The notes beneath the pieces were generated by a model. The model worked only from the letters and a program-made list of their open reading frames with translations, had not been told where the DNA came from and made no database searches. From contig PASN01000013.1 of the NCBI GenBank assembly GCA_002711995.1, positions 248,001 to 312,000 of the forward strand: a DNA stretch of 64,000 nt, read 5' to 3'. Origin of the DNA: Halobacteriovoraceae bacterium (GTDB lineage Bacteria; Bdellovibrionota; Bacteriovoracia; Bacteriovoracales; Bacteriovoracaceae). The position numbers were made by a program, and so were the translations under genes. Below, one piece after another: positions 1 to 9,127 of the stretch. Positions within the stretch are counted from its first letter, which is position 1; each line of letters begins with the position of its first letter.

Positions 1-2
1 CT

Positions 3-236
3 TTGGTTGAAGAGATTGTGGCATTGAACCCTGAAGCCTCTAAGATCTTTAAAGAAAGAACTGCGCAAAAAGAAGAGCTTAAGGCGCTTCTTCCTAATAT
101 CGAGATTTCCAAAAACTCTCTTTCTAATCTTAAAAGAGAAGTGAGAGAGGTTAATAAAGACCTTGTTAAAACAAATAGGCCATCGATCGCTAATCGTTTA
201 AGTTCCATTTTAAACACGACTATCTTTGAATTTTAA
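3..236 (+). CDS. C-terminal fragment of an unidentified protein (cut by window start)
   Basis: The reading frame is open from the first bases of the window and stops at TAA 234-236, so this is the 3' end of a longer gene. The visible 77 residues are highly charged and predicted helical (many K, E, R), with no motif I recognise. Its stop codon overlaps by 4 bases the stop of the convergent TonB-like gene on the other strand. No product can be named from this fragment. Confidence 0.55.
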   Translation: MVEEIVALNPEASKIFKERTAQKEELKALLPNIEISKNSLSNLKREVREVNKDLVKTNRPSIANRLSSILNTTIFEF

Positions 237-1105
237 CCATTCACTGTAAGTGAGTAATAGACGTGAAACTCCCCATCCTTGATGATTATCTCAGGTGGGT
301 TGGGAAGCGTGTTCATGTTCTTTAGAACCTGTAGGAAAAAGTCTTGAAGCTTTTTCTTATTGGTCCACCTAAGCATCTTTATACGAACAATATCGCCTTT
401 TTCATCGTAGGTTATTCTACCAGTCATTGATTCTTTGTCCTCTGTTAGAGGGAATCTTAAGTGGGGATTCGCCCGTTGGAAATCATTGAGCTCATTATAA
501 AAAGCATTGATGTAATTTAGGGCCGTTCTCTTTCTGAAGCTGTAAAACACAAGCTCATACTTATTAAGCTCATCTTCAGGCACTCCCTTTGGAACTTCCA
601 TCTCGACCATGACATCAGATTCTCCGAATGCCTTGGCATATTCGCCGGCCGCACCTGCATTGGGGGTGCTTTGCATAAAGTTTTGAACACTTTTATTGTC
701 TAGACTCAAGGCCTGAATTGGTTTGGTTCCCACTTCCTTTGCTTGTTTTACTGGATTGGTAGGGGGTGTCACCTTTGAAGGTTTAGCACTTAGATCGGCA
801 AGACTTAGCTCTTTTCCTTTGGGAGCTTGTTTCTTTTTTATTGGATCCTTGGTTTTGATCTGTTTAGGAATGTGAACCATGTTCTTGTTTTTCTTTTCAG
901 GTTCGCCCACAGTTCTAATTGAATTGACTCTGAATTGGTGAGGCTTTTGAGAAACTTCGGATTTTGAGTCAGCGGGACCTTTAGGCCAAATGATGGCCAT
1001 GTGAACAATAAAACTTATTGTTAGCGCTAATAGTAGTATTCCTTTACGCGATCTTATGTCATGCCTCCTCAACGCAAGGTTACATTTGATTATATAACAG
1101 GACAA
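233..1105 (-). CDS. TonB-like protein with single N-terminal membrane anchor
   Basis: About 290 residues. One hydrophobic segment near residues 23-41 is followed by a long linker rich in Lys and Pro (about 45-130), the usual layout of a periplasm-spanning TonB-type protein. The C-terminal 80 residues resemble the TonB C-terminal fold: GRITYDEKGDIVRIKML, then a helix and an LPNPPE ending. TonB proteins couple the proton gradient to outer-membrane receptors through ExbB/ExbD, but no exbBD or receptor gene is visible here, so the role is inferred from architecture only. The start is uncertain: a GAGGAGG lies inside the proposed N-terminus, about 15 codons after the listed ATG. Confidence 0.6.
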   Translation of the reverse strand: MSCYIIKCNLALRRHDIRSRKGILLLALTISFIVHMAIIWPKGPADSKSEVSQKPHQFRVNSIRTVGEPEKKNKNMVHIPKQIKTKDPIKKKQAPKGKELSLADLSAKPSKVTPPTNPVKQAKEVGTKPIQALSLDNKSVQNFMQSTPNAGAAGEYAKAFGESDVMVEMEVPKGVPEDELNKYELVFYSFRKRTALNYINAFYNELNDFQRANPHLRFPLTEDKESMTGRITYDEKGDIVRIKMLRWTNKKKLQDFFLQVLKNMNTLPNPPEIIIKDGEFHVYYSLTVNG

Positions 1106-1209
1106 GATCCTAAGGGTTTGATTAAGGCCGTAAATGTAAAATCTATATAAATAAAGTCATTTTTTGTGTTGGTAAGTGCTTAAAAATACATAGCAAAACT
1201 TTCCCTTCC

Positions 1210-1239
1210 TTGACGTTTGTTTACGTGTATTGGAATAAT
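1210..1239 (+). promoter_or_regulatory. sigma-70-like promoter for the gene at 1290
   Basis: TTGACG at 1210-1215 (5 of 6 matches to the -35 consensus), an 18-base spacer, and AATAAT at 1234-1239 (5 of 6 to the -10). Transcription would start near 1246, 44 bases before the ATG, leaving room for the GAGG ribosome site at about 1281. Confidence 0.5.
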
Positions 1240-1289
1240 GAATTGAAGCCGTTTGGTCGGCTGGCCAATTAATAATTTCAGAGGTTTAA

Positions 1290-2681
1290 ATGAAAAGTTT
1301 TATCGCTTCAAGGAAGAATGTGATGATGTCAGTTTTGGCGTGCGCCATGCTTATTGTGCCCTTTGGGCTTTCAGAGTTTACTGGCTCAAAAATTAGTTCA
1401 ACAAGAAACTTAAACGAAGGCTCTTCAACTTGTTTTGCTAGAGTTGGACAAACGTTTACTGCGTTGATGATTAAAGACTTTTCTTCACCATATTTAAAAA
1501 GCTCATTCATGTCGATGACTGGCGAATGTTTTGCTCAGCTCAATAAAAGCTTTGAGTCTCTTTATGGAGCAAGTTATGCAGCTGCGGGAAAGCCACTTAA
1601 CAAATTAAACTCTGATTTATTTTGGTTTCATGAAAAAACGCAAAAGCTTATGGAGATGGCGCAGAGTGGGAAGATTCAACTTACTGTTGGCTCCAATATT
1701 CTTACTAAGTTTTCTGAGCTTGAAACGCTAAACTTTCAACTACAAGAAAAACTAAATACAAAAATTGAATCATTAAATCTTTGGAAAAATATTTGGCTTG
1801 GACTTGCTATTCTTGGGACCCTGTTCATCACAGGACTAAACCTTTTTGTTTCCAGAGAGCGGCAAAGAGAGAAAAACTTCTTTAAGGATTTGAATGACCA
1901 AGCAAAAGATACTCTGGAGAACTTCAATGACCTAGAGATGTCCAGCATCAGGACTCAAAGATTGATGGAAAAAGCTTTTAGAAAGCTTCAAGCTCCTTTT
2001 TGTTTTGAGCTTTTCAACCAAGTTCAAACAGACCTTCTTGAGAGTAGAAGCACTCACTTATCTAAAATGGGTAGGTTTGAAGAGAAGGGCGAGGTTGTTT
2101 CCGCAGAAAAAAGTCAACCTGAAAACGAAGTTGAAGAAGATGTTGAAAAGGTGGAATTCAATACTAAGGCAAGAGCAATTATCGATAGGATGAGCGCAAA
2201 GATCTTCTCTGAAGGGATTGCGATAGAAGAGAGTCTCGAGGAAGAAATTTTCGTGAAAGGAAATGACGAAGGACTTGAGCAGCTTCTTTACAACCTTTTT
2301 TCATTCGCCGTTGAGAAGTCTTCCTCTAGTGAAGGAAAAAGAAAAATCAATATTCGCTCCAAAGCGCTTGGGGGTATTTCATATTGCAAAGTTAGAATCG
2401 CGGACTTGGTTCTTAATTCTGAAGAAATGGAGTTTTTCCATAGTTCGGATGACTCTGAAAGCGCCAATGTTAACCTTAAGCTTTTAAAAGAGCTTGCTAC
2501 TGATATGGAGGCAACTCTTGGTGCGAAAAATATTCTAAACAGCAATGGAAACTTCTCTGGAGCAGAAATAGAGCTTGTGTTTAAGAGATTAAAGCCGCAA
2601 CAGAAGAAGCAATCTGGACTTAGAACGCTGATGAAAGGTTCTAAGAGGGATATACTCAAGGCCATGCAGTCAGAGGCCTAA
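1290..2681 (+). CDS. Two-TM membrane protein with a degenerate histidine-kinase-like ATPase domain
   Basis: 463 residues. TM1 is at about 10-30, an extracytoplasmic region at 31-165, TM2 at about 168-188, then a cytoplasmic part with a coiled segment and an acidic linker (about 262-290). Residues 290-435 follow the plan of a HATPase_c domain: an N-box-like helix (LEQLLYNLFSFAVEKS, 329-344) and a final GAEIELVFKRL strand. The catalytic Asn of the N box is missing, no phospho-acceptor H box is visible, and the G boxes are replaced (NVNLKLLKELA near 393-403). It is therefore probably a pseudokinase or sensor scaffold and not an active kinase. It stands alone, with a promoter upstream and a terminator just after it. 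Confidence 0.6.
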   Translation: MKSFIASRKNVMMSVLACAMLIVPFGLSEFTGSKISSTRNLNEGSSTCFARVGQTFTALMIKDFSSPYLKSSFMSMTGECFAQLNKSFESLYGASYAAAGKPLNKLNSDLFWFHEKTQKLMEMAQSGKIQLTVGSNILTKFSELETLNFQLQEKLNTKIESLNLWKNIWLGLAILGTLFITGLNLFVSRERQREKNFFKDLNDQAKDTLENFNDLEMSSIRTQRLMEKAFRKLQAPFCFELFNQVQTDLLESRSTHLSKMGRFEEKGEVVSAEKSQPENEVEEDVEKVEFNTKARAIIDRMSAKIFSEGIAIEESLEEEIFVKGNDEGLEQLLYNLFSFAVEKSSSSEGKRKINIRSKALGGISYCKVRIADLVLNSEEMEFFHSSDDSESANVNLKLLKELATDMEATLGAKNILNSNGNFSGAEIELVFKRLKPQQKKQSGLRTLMKGSKRDILKAMQSEA

Positions 2682-2698
2682 AACCGTAGTGAATCAAG

Positions 2699-2725
2699 AT
2701 CCCGGCCTAGGCTGGGATTTTTTTT
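2699..2725 (+). terminator. Intrinsic terminator after the pseudo-histidine-kinase gene
   Basis: An ATCCC-g-GCC stem pairs with GGC-t-GGGAT around a TA loop, followed by a run of eight T. It lies between the end of the plus-strand gene (2681) and the end of the convergent dtd gene (2728). Confidence 0.8.
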
Positions 2726-2727
2726 GT

Positions 2728-3165
2728 CTAAAATGAAAGATGAAAAGTGACAGGGCCATCATTGATGGAAGAGACTTTCATATCAGCGCCAAATTCACCT
2801 GTTTCCAAATGAATGTCCTTATCGACAAGCTTCTTGTTAAAGACCTCGTAAAACTCTTTTGCTTTTGATGGCTCCATTGAGCGGTCAAAGCTTGGGCGGT
2901 GGCCCTTGCGCCCATCCCATGAAAGAGTGAACTGACTGATTGATAGGATCGAGCCTTGAACATCTAAAATGCTTTTGTTCATTCTTCCTTTCTCGTCCTC
3001 AAAAATTCTAAGCTTGGATATCTTTTCACAGGCGGTTTGCACAGAATCAAGGTTATCGTCCGTCTCAAAACAAACATACAACAGGAGACCTTTGCCAATC
3101 TGACCGGCGATTTCTTTGTTTATTTCAACTTTTGCTTCGAGCACTCTCTGGATTACAACCTTCAT
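2728..3165 (-). CDS. dtd: D-aminoacyl-tRNA deacylase
   Basis: 145 residues, the usual family length. It hydrolyses D-amino acids wrongly attached to tRNA (D-Tyr and others, and Gly-tRNA-Ala), a cytosolic proofreading step. Family motifs are clear: start MKVVIQRV, SISQFTLSWDGRKGHRPSF in the middle (SQFTL), and FGADMKVSSINDGPVTF at the end, which holds the NDGPVT active-site loop with the cross-subunit Gly-Pro. The ATG overlaps the TAA of the upstream ChaN-like gene by one base (TAATG), so the two are translationally coupled. Confidence 0.95.
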   Translation of the reverse strand: MKVVIQRVLEAKVEINKEIAGQIGKGLLLYVCFETDDNLDSVQTACEKISKLRIFEDEKGRMNKSILDVQGSILSISQFTLSWDGRKGHRPSFDRSMEPSKAKEFYEVFNKKLVDKDIHLETGEFGADMKVSSINDGPVTFHLSF

Positions 3166-4760
3166 TAGAAATACCTCTTCTTGTGGGATTTATAGTCAAG
3201 GCCATCCAAAAGGGTTTTTCTTATTTGTTCAAAACTTTTGGTTTCGTAGCCTTTATCTAAAAAGTCCGTTTGAAGTTTTAATTCGTTTTCTTCCATATGA
3301 AAGAGACGAAGATAAATATATTCCCCAAAAATATGCCCAACATATTGAGCAACTTGGTGAATCTCGAAAAGGGATAGAGATTTAATTGTAGTGGTTAGAT
3401 CTTCTCCATCCAGAACTTGCAATGAGGCCTTAACTGTTTTGTCACCCCTTGCATTAAATACCCTTTTTAAGTTCCAATACATTTCGCACTTTCTGTGTGG
3501 GTTCATAATCTTTGAGAAGAAAAAAGCGTACATGTTTTCAAGTATAAATAAGGATGCCGTCTGGGATGGCTCCTTGTTTATTACTGGGCTAGATTGATTC
3601 TTATCTTCCAACTTCAAGTAGCTATGGAAGATATGAATTCCGGCCAGATAGGAAATTCTATTCATTGAATAGCTGGAGCAATAGAAAACATTGTCGGAAG
3701 GAAGTCTAAAAGACTGTCCTGTGGCAATTAGGTTTTGATAGAAGGCAAGGAGTTCTTGGTCTTCCAAGTTTTCTATCTTCTCCTCAATAAATTCAAGGCC
3801 TGTGTGGTCGTGAAGATTGAAGTCTTCCAATTCTTCTTCGGAAATATCAACCTTGGCCGTTTCCACCAATTCAAGGCATATCCCAAGAAAGTTTTCATGA
3901 GTGTCTTCACTAAAAATCTTTTTACCTTTCTCAATGATATATTCGTGGATATCAAAGTCTGGGTCACTGTCCAGGTTTTCGTACCAATAAATCATACTCT
4001 CGTACTTTACCCAGGGTGGGGCAGAGTTTATGCAGAACTCCCTTTCGCTAAAAGCAATAATAGGGTCATTTGCGCTCTCTTCTTTCATCGTCCAGTAAAC
4101 TTCATCCAGGTTTTGGTGGACAATAGTTTGAATTGTGCCTGGACGCCTAGAGCTCAGGAGTTTAGGTATCTTGTTCGGAGAAATATGAAGCTCTCCATAC
4201 ACCACGAGGATATGAGTGGATGGCTCCTTCTCAAGAGTTTGAGCGAGAACATTGGCGGCAAACACATCACGCTCTGTTAGTCCGCCTGTCGTATTAATTC
4301 CTAGAATTCTTGCTCCTGTCTCTTTGGCAAGCTCAAATATAAGCTTGTAGTGAGTCCAAGGAAATCGCCACGATTCGTGGTATTGAACGCTTTCTAGAAA
4401 CTCCAGTTCCGTTAAGTGTCCTTCCATATAGGCATCGATGCAGTACTGAAATTTTGCGTCCACCATCTCTAGAGCAATTATGCATTTTCTATTCTCTTGG
4501 GCCGCGACTCTTAGGATCCTCAGCACATTTCGTATGTTCTGGTCAAAGGTGTGAAAGTCTCCAAGGTACACAACATTGGAGGTTAAAACGCTTTTTTTAA
4601 GATCTTCGATATTTGAAGAGGAAAATGGACGTTGGGAATAGGAAAGTTGATCTTCTCGGTAGGACTTTAATTCTTCCGAGACCGAGCCTTCCAAAGAATA
4701 AGCTTTTTGTTTAAGATTGCGATAAATTTTTCGACGCAGATCGTTTAATTGCTCTTTCAA
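3165..4760 (-). CDS. ChaN-like (haem-binding uptake / DUF399) domain protein
   Basis: 531 residues. Residues about 62-260 match the ChaN/DUF399 fold: VVYLGDFHTF (His 70), a following IIALEMVDAKFQ stretch, an SWRFPWTHY segment, and a later VVYGELHISP motif. Known ChaN is an iron-regulated haem-binding lipoprotein, but no signal peptide or lipobox is seen here, so this one is probably cytosolic and may be an enzyme related to the TraB/EreA superfamily. The C-terminal 270 residues are not recognised. It is co-transcribed with dtd through a one-base stop/start overlap. Confidence 0.65.
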   Translation of the reverse strand: MKEQLNDLRRKIYRNLKQKAYSLEGSVSEELKSYREDQLSYSQRPFSSSNIEDLKKSVLTSNVVYLGDFHTFDQNIRNVLRILRVAAQENRKCIIALEMVDAKFQYCIDAYMEGHLTELEFLESVQYHESWRFPWTHYKLIFELAKETGARILGINTTGGLTERDVFAANVLAQTLEKEPSTHILVVYGELHISPNKIPKLLSSRRPGTIQTIVHQNLDEVYWTMKEESANDPIIAFSEREFCINSAPPWVKYESMIYWYENLDSDPDFDIHEYIIEKGKKIFSEDTHENFLGICLELVETAKVDISEEELEDFNLHDHTGLEFIEEKIENLEDQELLAFYQNLIATGQSFRLPSDNVFYCSSYSMNRISYLAGIHIFHSYLKLEDKNQSSPVINKEPSQTASLFILENMYAFFFSKIMNPHRKCEMYWNLKRVFNARGDKTVKASLQVLDGEDLTTTIKSLSLFEIHQVAQYVGHIFGEYIYLRLFHMEENELKLQTDFLDKGYETKSFEQIRKTLLDGLDYKSHKKRYF

Positions 4761-4825
4761 AGAAAACCCTTAAATTGCTTTAAATTAGTTTAAGAGGGAA
4801 TGCTTTAAAAGTTAAGGTAAAAAAA

Positions 4826-7672
4826 TTAGCCGCGGGCAATCGATTGATTAATCAATGTGCTGTAAAGCTTTGGAATTTTCTCTTTGATCTCTTCCAATGT
4901 CTGTCTAAGTGTGTTGAATCCTGAGATGATGGATTTTAGATCATCTAGTCTTGGAACTGACACTCCTTGAAGGAGCTGGGAAACTGGGATGCCTTTAAGA
5001 TTGTCTAAGATAAACTGAAGAAACGCGATCATTTCCTCATCTGAGTATAGACTGATTATTGGATGATCCTGAACATATAGTTTTAGGCATGTTGATTCAA
5101 CGCCTTCAAGCACTTCAACCTTCTTCTTTACTTTTTGAAGAGGTGAGTGGATCAAGTTCATAGGTCCTTCATTGTCAAAATTAACAAAGATATCCTCATT
5201 CTCTGGGTAGATTGAATAAGTCTTAGAAAGAACCAGTGGAGTCTTCAATATTGGATTATTGAAGTTTATGGCCCTATGGGCCCCATCGTCGTTTCCTAGC
5301 ATATCTAGCGCGCGAGTAAGGGATCTTTTAAACCCTGATAGCTTATCCAAGGCCGCGCAAGGGTAGTTCTTGGCAACTTCACCCAAAAACTTTTCTATTG
5401 ATGAAAATTGCTCTTTTACCAGGCTAGGTCTCATCTCTAAGATGTCTTCTGAGCTTGCAGATAAAAGAGAAAGTCCAGTGGATATGTGATCTGGAAGCTC
5501 TTTATATTGATAGAAAAACTTTGGAAGTAAAAGTTTGCTTAAGCTTGCTTTTACTTTCTTCAACTCGCTTGTAAATGTTAAATCAATAATTTGCTCACCG
5601 ATTGGAGAGTCAAAAAAGTCTCTTACAGCGTCAATGCTAAGCTTTGGCCATTTTGGGTAAGCCCCAAAGTAAAAACACATGGAATGCCCATACTCATAGG
5701 ATTTTACCTCAAGAGAGCTTGATAAAATGATCTCTAGGCGAACTTTCTCTTTTCTTCTTTGGTCTACGATGATTACAAATGGCGCTTGATTTGAGCTATT
5801 AGCGTGGGAGTACTCAAATAAAGGGTCTTCATCTTTGTGAGAGTTATTGAAGTCTATGTTTTGAATATCAAAAAAGAAATCAAGCGGCATGCAGTTCTTT
5901 AGAAGATTGTTAAAAAACTGCGGGTGCGTAATCTTGTTAGCGTCTTTTGATGAAGAGTGAATAAGTCTGCCGTTTACAATCGCATCTTGGAAGAATTCAA
6001 ACTTCGCCTGGTTGAAACTCTTTTGGTACAACGCAGGAGCATCACCTAAGTTTGAAATAAAAAAGTCTTGGATCAGTTTGGTTAGTTGAGAGTAGTGCTG
6101 AAATGTATTTAAATTGGCACTTAGTCTAAAAGTAAAACAAGTCTGCTTCTTAGGATTGTTGAAGGTGTTGCTCTGCTTTGAGAGTATGTAGATGTATGAG
6201 CCTACTTCGCCCTTTCCTTTAACATCCTCAAGGTTGAAAATACCTTCCAATCTAAACTGTTTTAACAGTCCTTCTACCTTGTTTTTCTGGCTAGGAACGA
6301 AAAGCTTTTTAGAGCTTATGACAAAGAGAAAGCCGTCTTCTTTAAGAAACGTGCCTTGTTCCTGAATCTTTCCAAGCATAAAGTGCTGAGAGTTGTTCTT
6401 AGGATACTCTGTTAGATTCAAAGTAATTCTGTCGTAGGTTGAGTGGTTCAATGAAATGTCATTGATCATCAAACTCTTTTGCCCAACACTGGAGTTCTTT
6501 CTGTTTCTTAGGTGTCCACCTGCAACATGACTTACGAAAGTTACTGGCTCTTTTCCCTTGTCTCTAGCAATTTTTGCTAAGAAGGTAAGAAACTGAAGTT
6601 CGTTTACGATTTTCCAATATTGGCCTGCCTCAAAGTCATTTCTTTTAAAGTCAGGGCAAAGAATCTGGTCCCACTTCTCATTCTTATTCGCCTCTTGTGC
6701 AAGCCAGTGAGAAAGCGCCATCGATTCAATGTAGTCTCCTGCAAACTTGCAGCTAATGACTTCCATATCTTGTGAACTTGTTTTTAGGCCATTGAATGGT
6801 CTATTGCTTTGGGTGTTTAGCCAAAGAGGGAAGTTGATAAACAATGAGTTTAAAAACAGTCCAAAATTCTTATGAGATAAAGCATGAGAGTAGAGAGGGT
6901 TGGTTTTAAGTAACTCCTCCGACTTCATTGAAATATTTTTAATTATCTCTGTTACATTTAAACTAAAGGAAGTTCTTTGAAGGTCTCCCAATAGAGACTG
7001 ACATCTTTCAGAGGGACGGTACCAACTGTAAATATTCTGCTCAAGCGCCTTTGACTTAAGCTCGCTGCTTCCACCTTTTTTAAAAACACTGGTTAAAAAA
7101 GAGTTTGGATAAAGAAGCTTTTTTGGGTCAGAATCAATCGCCGTTTGCTCCATTAGGACACTTATGAACCTAATCTTTAAAATATAAATTACAGAAACTC
7201 TAAAGCTGAAGATGTTGATGAATTCATCGAGAAGTTCTCTGTATTTTGAATCCGGGTTTTCGATCTCTCTCCAAAACACAGTGTAATCATCCATCTCTGA
7301 ACAAATACAGGTTTTGAACTCCACATATGAAATAAACTCTTCATAAATTGAGATGCGAAGCTTTCTATTGAAATTGTTTCTTTTCAAAAGATTTGTTTTT
7401 GCGTCTTTGTAAAAGACATCAAGAAGTTCTTTGAACCTTTTTACTTCTTTGGAGATTAGAGAGTCACCCTTCCAGCCTGGAATAAAGTATTTCTGCAAGC
7501 TGCTTTCTGACTCCATGTCAGACTTAGGCACAAATGGAGATAGAGCGTTCTTAACCGTTTCAGACATGTCGGCACTCTGATCAATATTGTCAGAGACTTT
7601 CCTTTCTGAATGTTCTGATCTATCTGACTCCTTTAGGAACCAGTGACCAGCGTGAAACGATCTTTTATTCAA
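4826..7672 (-). CDS. Large protein with a degenerate N6-DNA-methylase-like region
   Basis: 948 residues, starting at TTG 7672 with GAGG a few bases upstream. Residues about 400-500 resemble the C-terminal half of HsdM-type N6 methylases: a STYDRITLNL segment where DxxxxNPPF would lie, then FLKEDGFLFVISSKKLF and a final GSYIYILSK strand (the usual LKPGGR..VVP..LF pattern). The catalytic NPP(F/Y) tetrapeptide is absent (LNLT instead) and no DPxCGxG SAM motif is visible, so methylation activity is unlikely. The first 300 and last 440 residues are unrecognised and mostly helical or charged. No restriction or specificity subunit lies nearby. Its function is unknown. Confidence 0.55.
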   Translation of the reverse strand: MNKRSFHAGHWFLKESDRSEHSERKVSDNIDQSADMSETVKNALSPFVPKSDMESESSLQKYFIPGWKGDSLISKEVKRFKELLDVFYKDAKTNLLKRNNFNRKLRISIYEEFISYVEFKTCICSEMDDYTVFWREIENPDSKYRELLDEFINIFSFRVSVIYILKIRFISVLMEQTAIDSDPKKLLYPNSFLTSVFKKGGSSELKSKALEQNIYSWYRPSERCQSLLGDLQRTSFSLNVTEIIKNISMKSEELLKTNPLYSHALSHKNFGLFLNSLFINFPLWLNTQSNRPFNGLKTSSQDMEVISCKFAGDYIESMALSHWLAQEANKNEKWDQILCPDFKRNDFEAGQYWKIVNELQFLTFLAKIARDKGKEPVTFVSHVAGGHLRNRKNSSVGQKSLMINDISLNHSTYDRITLNLTEYPKNNSQHFMLGKIQEQGTFLKEDGFLFVISSKKLFVPSQKNKVEGLLKQFRLEGIFNLEDVKGKGEVGSYIYILSKQSNTFNNPKKQTCFTFRLSANLNTFQHYSQLTKLIQDFFISNLGDAPALYQKSFNQAKFEFFQDAIVNGRLIHSSSKDANKITHPQFFNNLLKNCMPLDFFFDIQNIDFNNSHKDEDPLFEYSHANSSNQAPFVIIVDQRRKEKVRLEIILSSSLEVKSYEYGHSMCFYFGAYPKWPKLSIDAVRDFFDSPIGEQIIDLTFTSELKKVKASLSKLLLPKFFYQYKELPDHISTGLSLLSASSEDILEMRPSLVKEQFSSIEKFLGEVAKNYPCAALDKLSGFKRSLTRALDMLGNDDGAHRAINFNNPILKTPLVLSKTYSIYPENEDIFVNFDNEGPMNLIHSPLQKVKKKVEVLEGVESTCLKLYVQDHPIISLYSDEEMIAFLQFILDNLKGIPVSQLLQGVSVPRLDDLKSIISGFNTLRQTLEEIKEKIPKLYSTLINQSIARG

Positions 7673-7890
7673 GCGTCCTCTCTCTCTCTTTAGACTTTCA
7701 ATAAAATTAGTTGCTTGCGTGGTTTTTTGTGAGCAGAATTTGTATCCAACTAGGCAAGTTTTGTCATCATAATTTAGGAAAGTAAGAGAAAGTTTTTTTT
7801 CTTAAAGCTCAACCAGACCGAAGTCGAGAAGAAATTATATAGTCGGTGGACAACCGCTTGGAATATGGACAATGGACACAGGAGAAGCAC

Positions 7891-8520
7891 ATGGAAAAGG
7901 GCTTTAATGATGATGAACTAGCAGACATCATGAACGAAATTGAATCATTGGAAAAAGAATTTGCGCATGACGACAAAGCCGAAGAGGCGGAAACTGTTGA
8001 AATGCAAGCACCTGAGGAAACAGAAAATGTTGAGACGCAGGTAGCTGAGGAAGTGGAAAGCATTGAACCACATGCTGAGCAGCAAGAAGTGCAAGAGCCT
8101 GTGGCCGAAGAAGTTGTAGCTGAAGAAGTAAGCGCAGCTCACGAGGAAGAAGAGCCATTGAAAGAAATGGCACCTATTCAAGAAGTTAAAGAAGAAATGC
8201 AAGAGGTTCTAGGAGAACTAAGCGATATGCCTGTTGAGGACATTGTTCCCACAGCTGTAGATCATGCTGAGCATGATGAAAACGTACATCACATCAAAGA
8301 GAGGGAAACTGTGAGTCATAATCACCAAAATCAAGCAAAAGGACACACTGCGATGAGCTTTCATGTCGAAGGTGACATGAAGTTTGAGCTTTCATTTCAT
8401 ATTTCAGGAAAGTTTGTAGGACTAACTGTTACAGAAGAAGGCCTTGAGATCGGCCTTGATGGCGGAGCGAAGTTCACAATTCCTGTAGAGCACGGCGCAG
8501 AGCAAAAGAAAGCGTCCTAA
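7891..8520 (+). CDS. Highly acidic repetitive-linker protein, function unknown
   Basis: 209 residues from ATG 7891, chosen because AGGAGA lies 7 bases upstream; an in-frame ATG at 7846 has no such site. Residues about 10-150 are very rich in Glu, Ala and Val with irregular EEV/VAEE repeats. The last 65 residues form a compact beta-like domain (MSFHVEGDMKFELSFHISG, then GLTVTEEGLEIGLDGGAKF). There is no signal peptide. Its stop is 5 bases before rsmD, so it probably shares that operon. I do not recognise the family. Confidence 0.7.
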   Translation: MEKGFNDDELADIMNEIESLEKEFAHDDKAEEAETVEMQAPEETENVETQVAEEVESIEPHAEQQEVQEPVAEEVVAEEVSAAHEEEEPLKEMAPIQEVKEEMQEVLGELSDMPVEDIVPTAVDHAEHDENVHHIKERETVSHNHQNQAKGHTAMSFHVEGDMKFELSFHISGKFVGLTVTEEGLEIGLDGGAKFTIPVEHGAEQKKAS

Positions 8521-8525
8521 GCTCA

Positions 8526-9095
8526 ATGTCCATTTCCATATTGGGGGGAGTTGCCAAGGGCGCAAAGCTCGCGACTCCCAGTTCCCATCACACTCGTCCC
8601 ACTTCAGTACTTTTAAAAAGAAGACTTTTTGACTCCCACCAGTCATTCGAAGGCGTTCATTTTTACGACGTCTGTGCAGGCAGCGGGTCTATGGGTCTTG
8701 AGGCAATGTCTAGAGGGGCAAGTGAAGTCACTTTTGTGGAATCCAATCCAAAGGTTATATCGCTTGCAAAAAAGAACTTCTCAGAACTAAAAAGAAAATA
8801 CTCTTTAAGCGCAGAGGCGACGTTTATCAAGACAGACGCTTTGAAGTTCTTAAAACAACTGTCGGAGGACGGCTCAGAAAAGATTCTTTTCTTTGACCCA
8901 CCATATGAAGATAAAAAGCTCTATATGTCACTCGGGGAGCTACTCAAAGAAAGGCCAAAACTCTTCACAAAAGTCATTGTGGAGTTTTGCAGGCAAAAAA
9001 CAGCGCCTGAAAGTGAAGTTCAAGGATGGCTAGGCAAACCTGACAAATCTTATCGGCAAGGTACTAGTTTTCTCTACATTTATGATTTCAGATAA
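8526..9095 (+). CDS. rsmD: 16S rRNA (guanine966-N2)-methyltransferase RsmD
   Basis: 189 residues. It methylates G966 of 16S rRNA using SAM. Family signatures are present: GGVAKGAKLATP and TRPTS near the N-terminus (the usual KG..L..P....TRPT), SAM motif DVCAGSGSMGLEA (48-60), acidic VESNP after it, and the catalytic FFDPPY (122-127). The gene sits directly before coaD, a common pairing in many bacteria, with a 32-base gap. Confidence 0.93.
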   Translation: MSISILGGVAKGAKLATPSSHHTRPTSVLLKRRLFDSHQSFEGVHFYDVCAGSGSMGLEAMSRGASEVTFVESNPKVISLAKKNFSELKRKYSLSAEATFIKTDALKFLKQLSEDGSEKILFFDPPYEDKKLYMSLGELLKERPKLFTKVIVEFCRQKTAPESEVQGWLGKPDKSYRQGTSFLYIYDFR

Positions 9096-9127
9096 ATGAT
9101 CTATACTAATATGCAAGGAGATCATAT

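Noticed and set aside
3735-4280. 181-codon plus-strand ORF inside the ChaN-like gene
   Set aside because: Antisense shadow of a convincingly coding minus-strand gene with family motifs; no ribosome site or family match.
4826-7672. Type I restriction-modification locus
   Set aside because: No NPPF/Y, no SAM glycine loop, no HsdS or HsdR neighbour.
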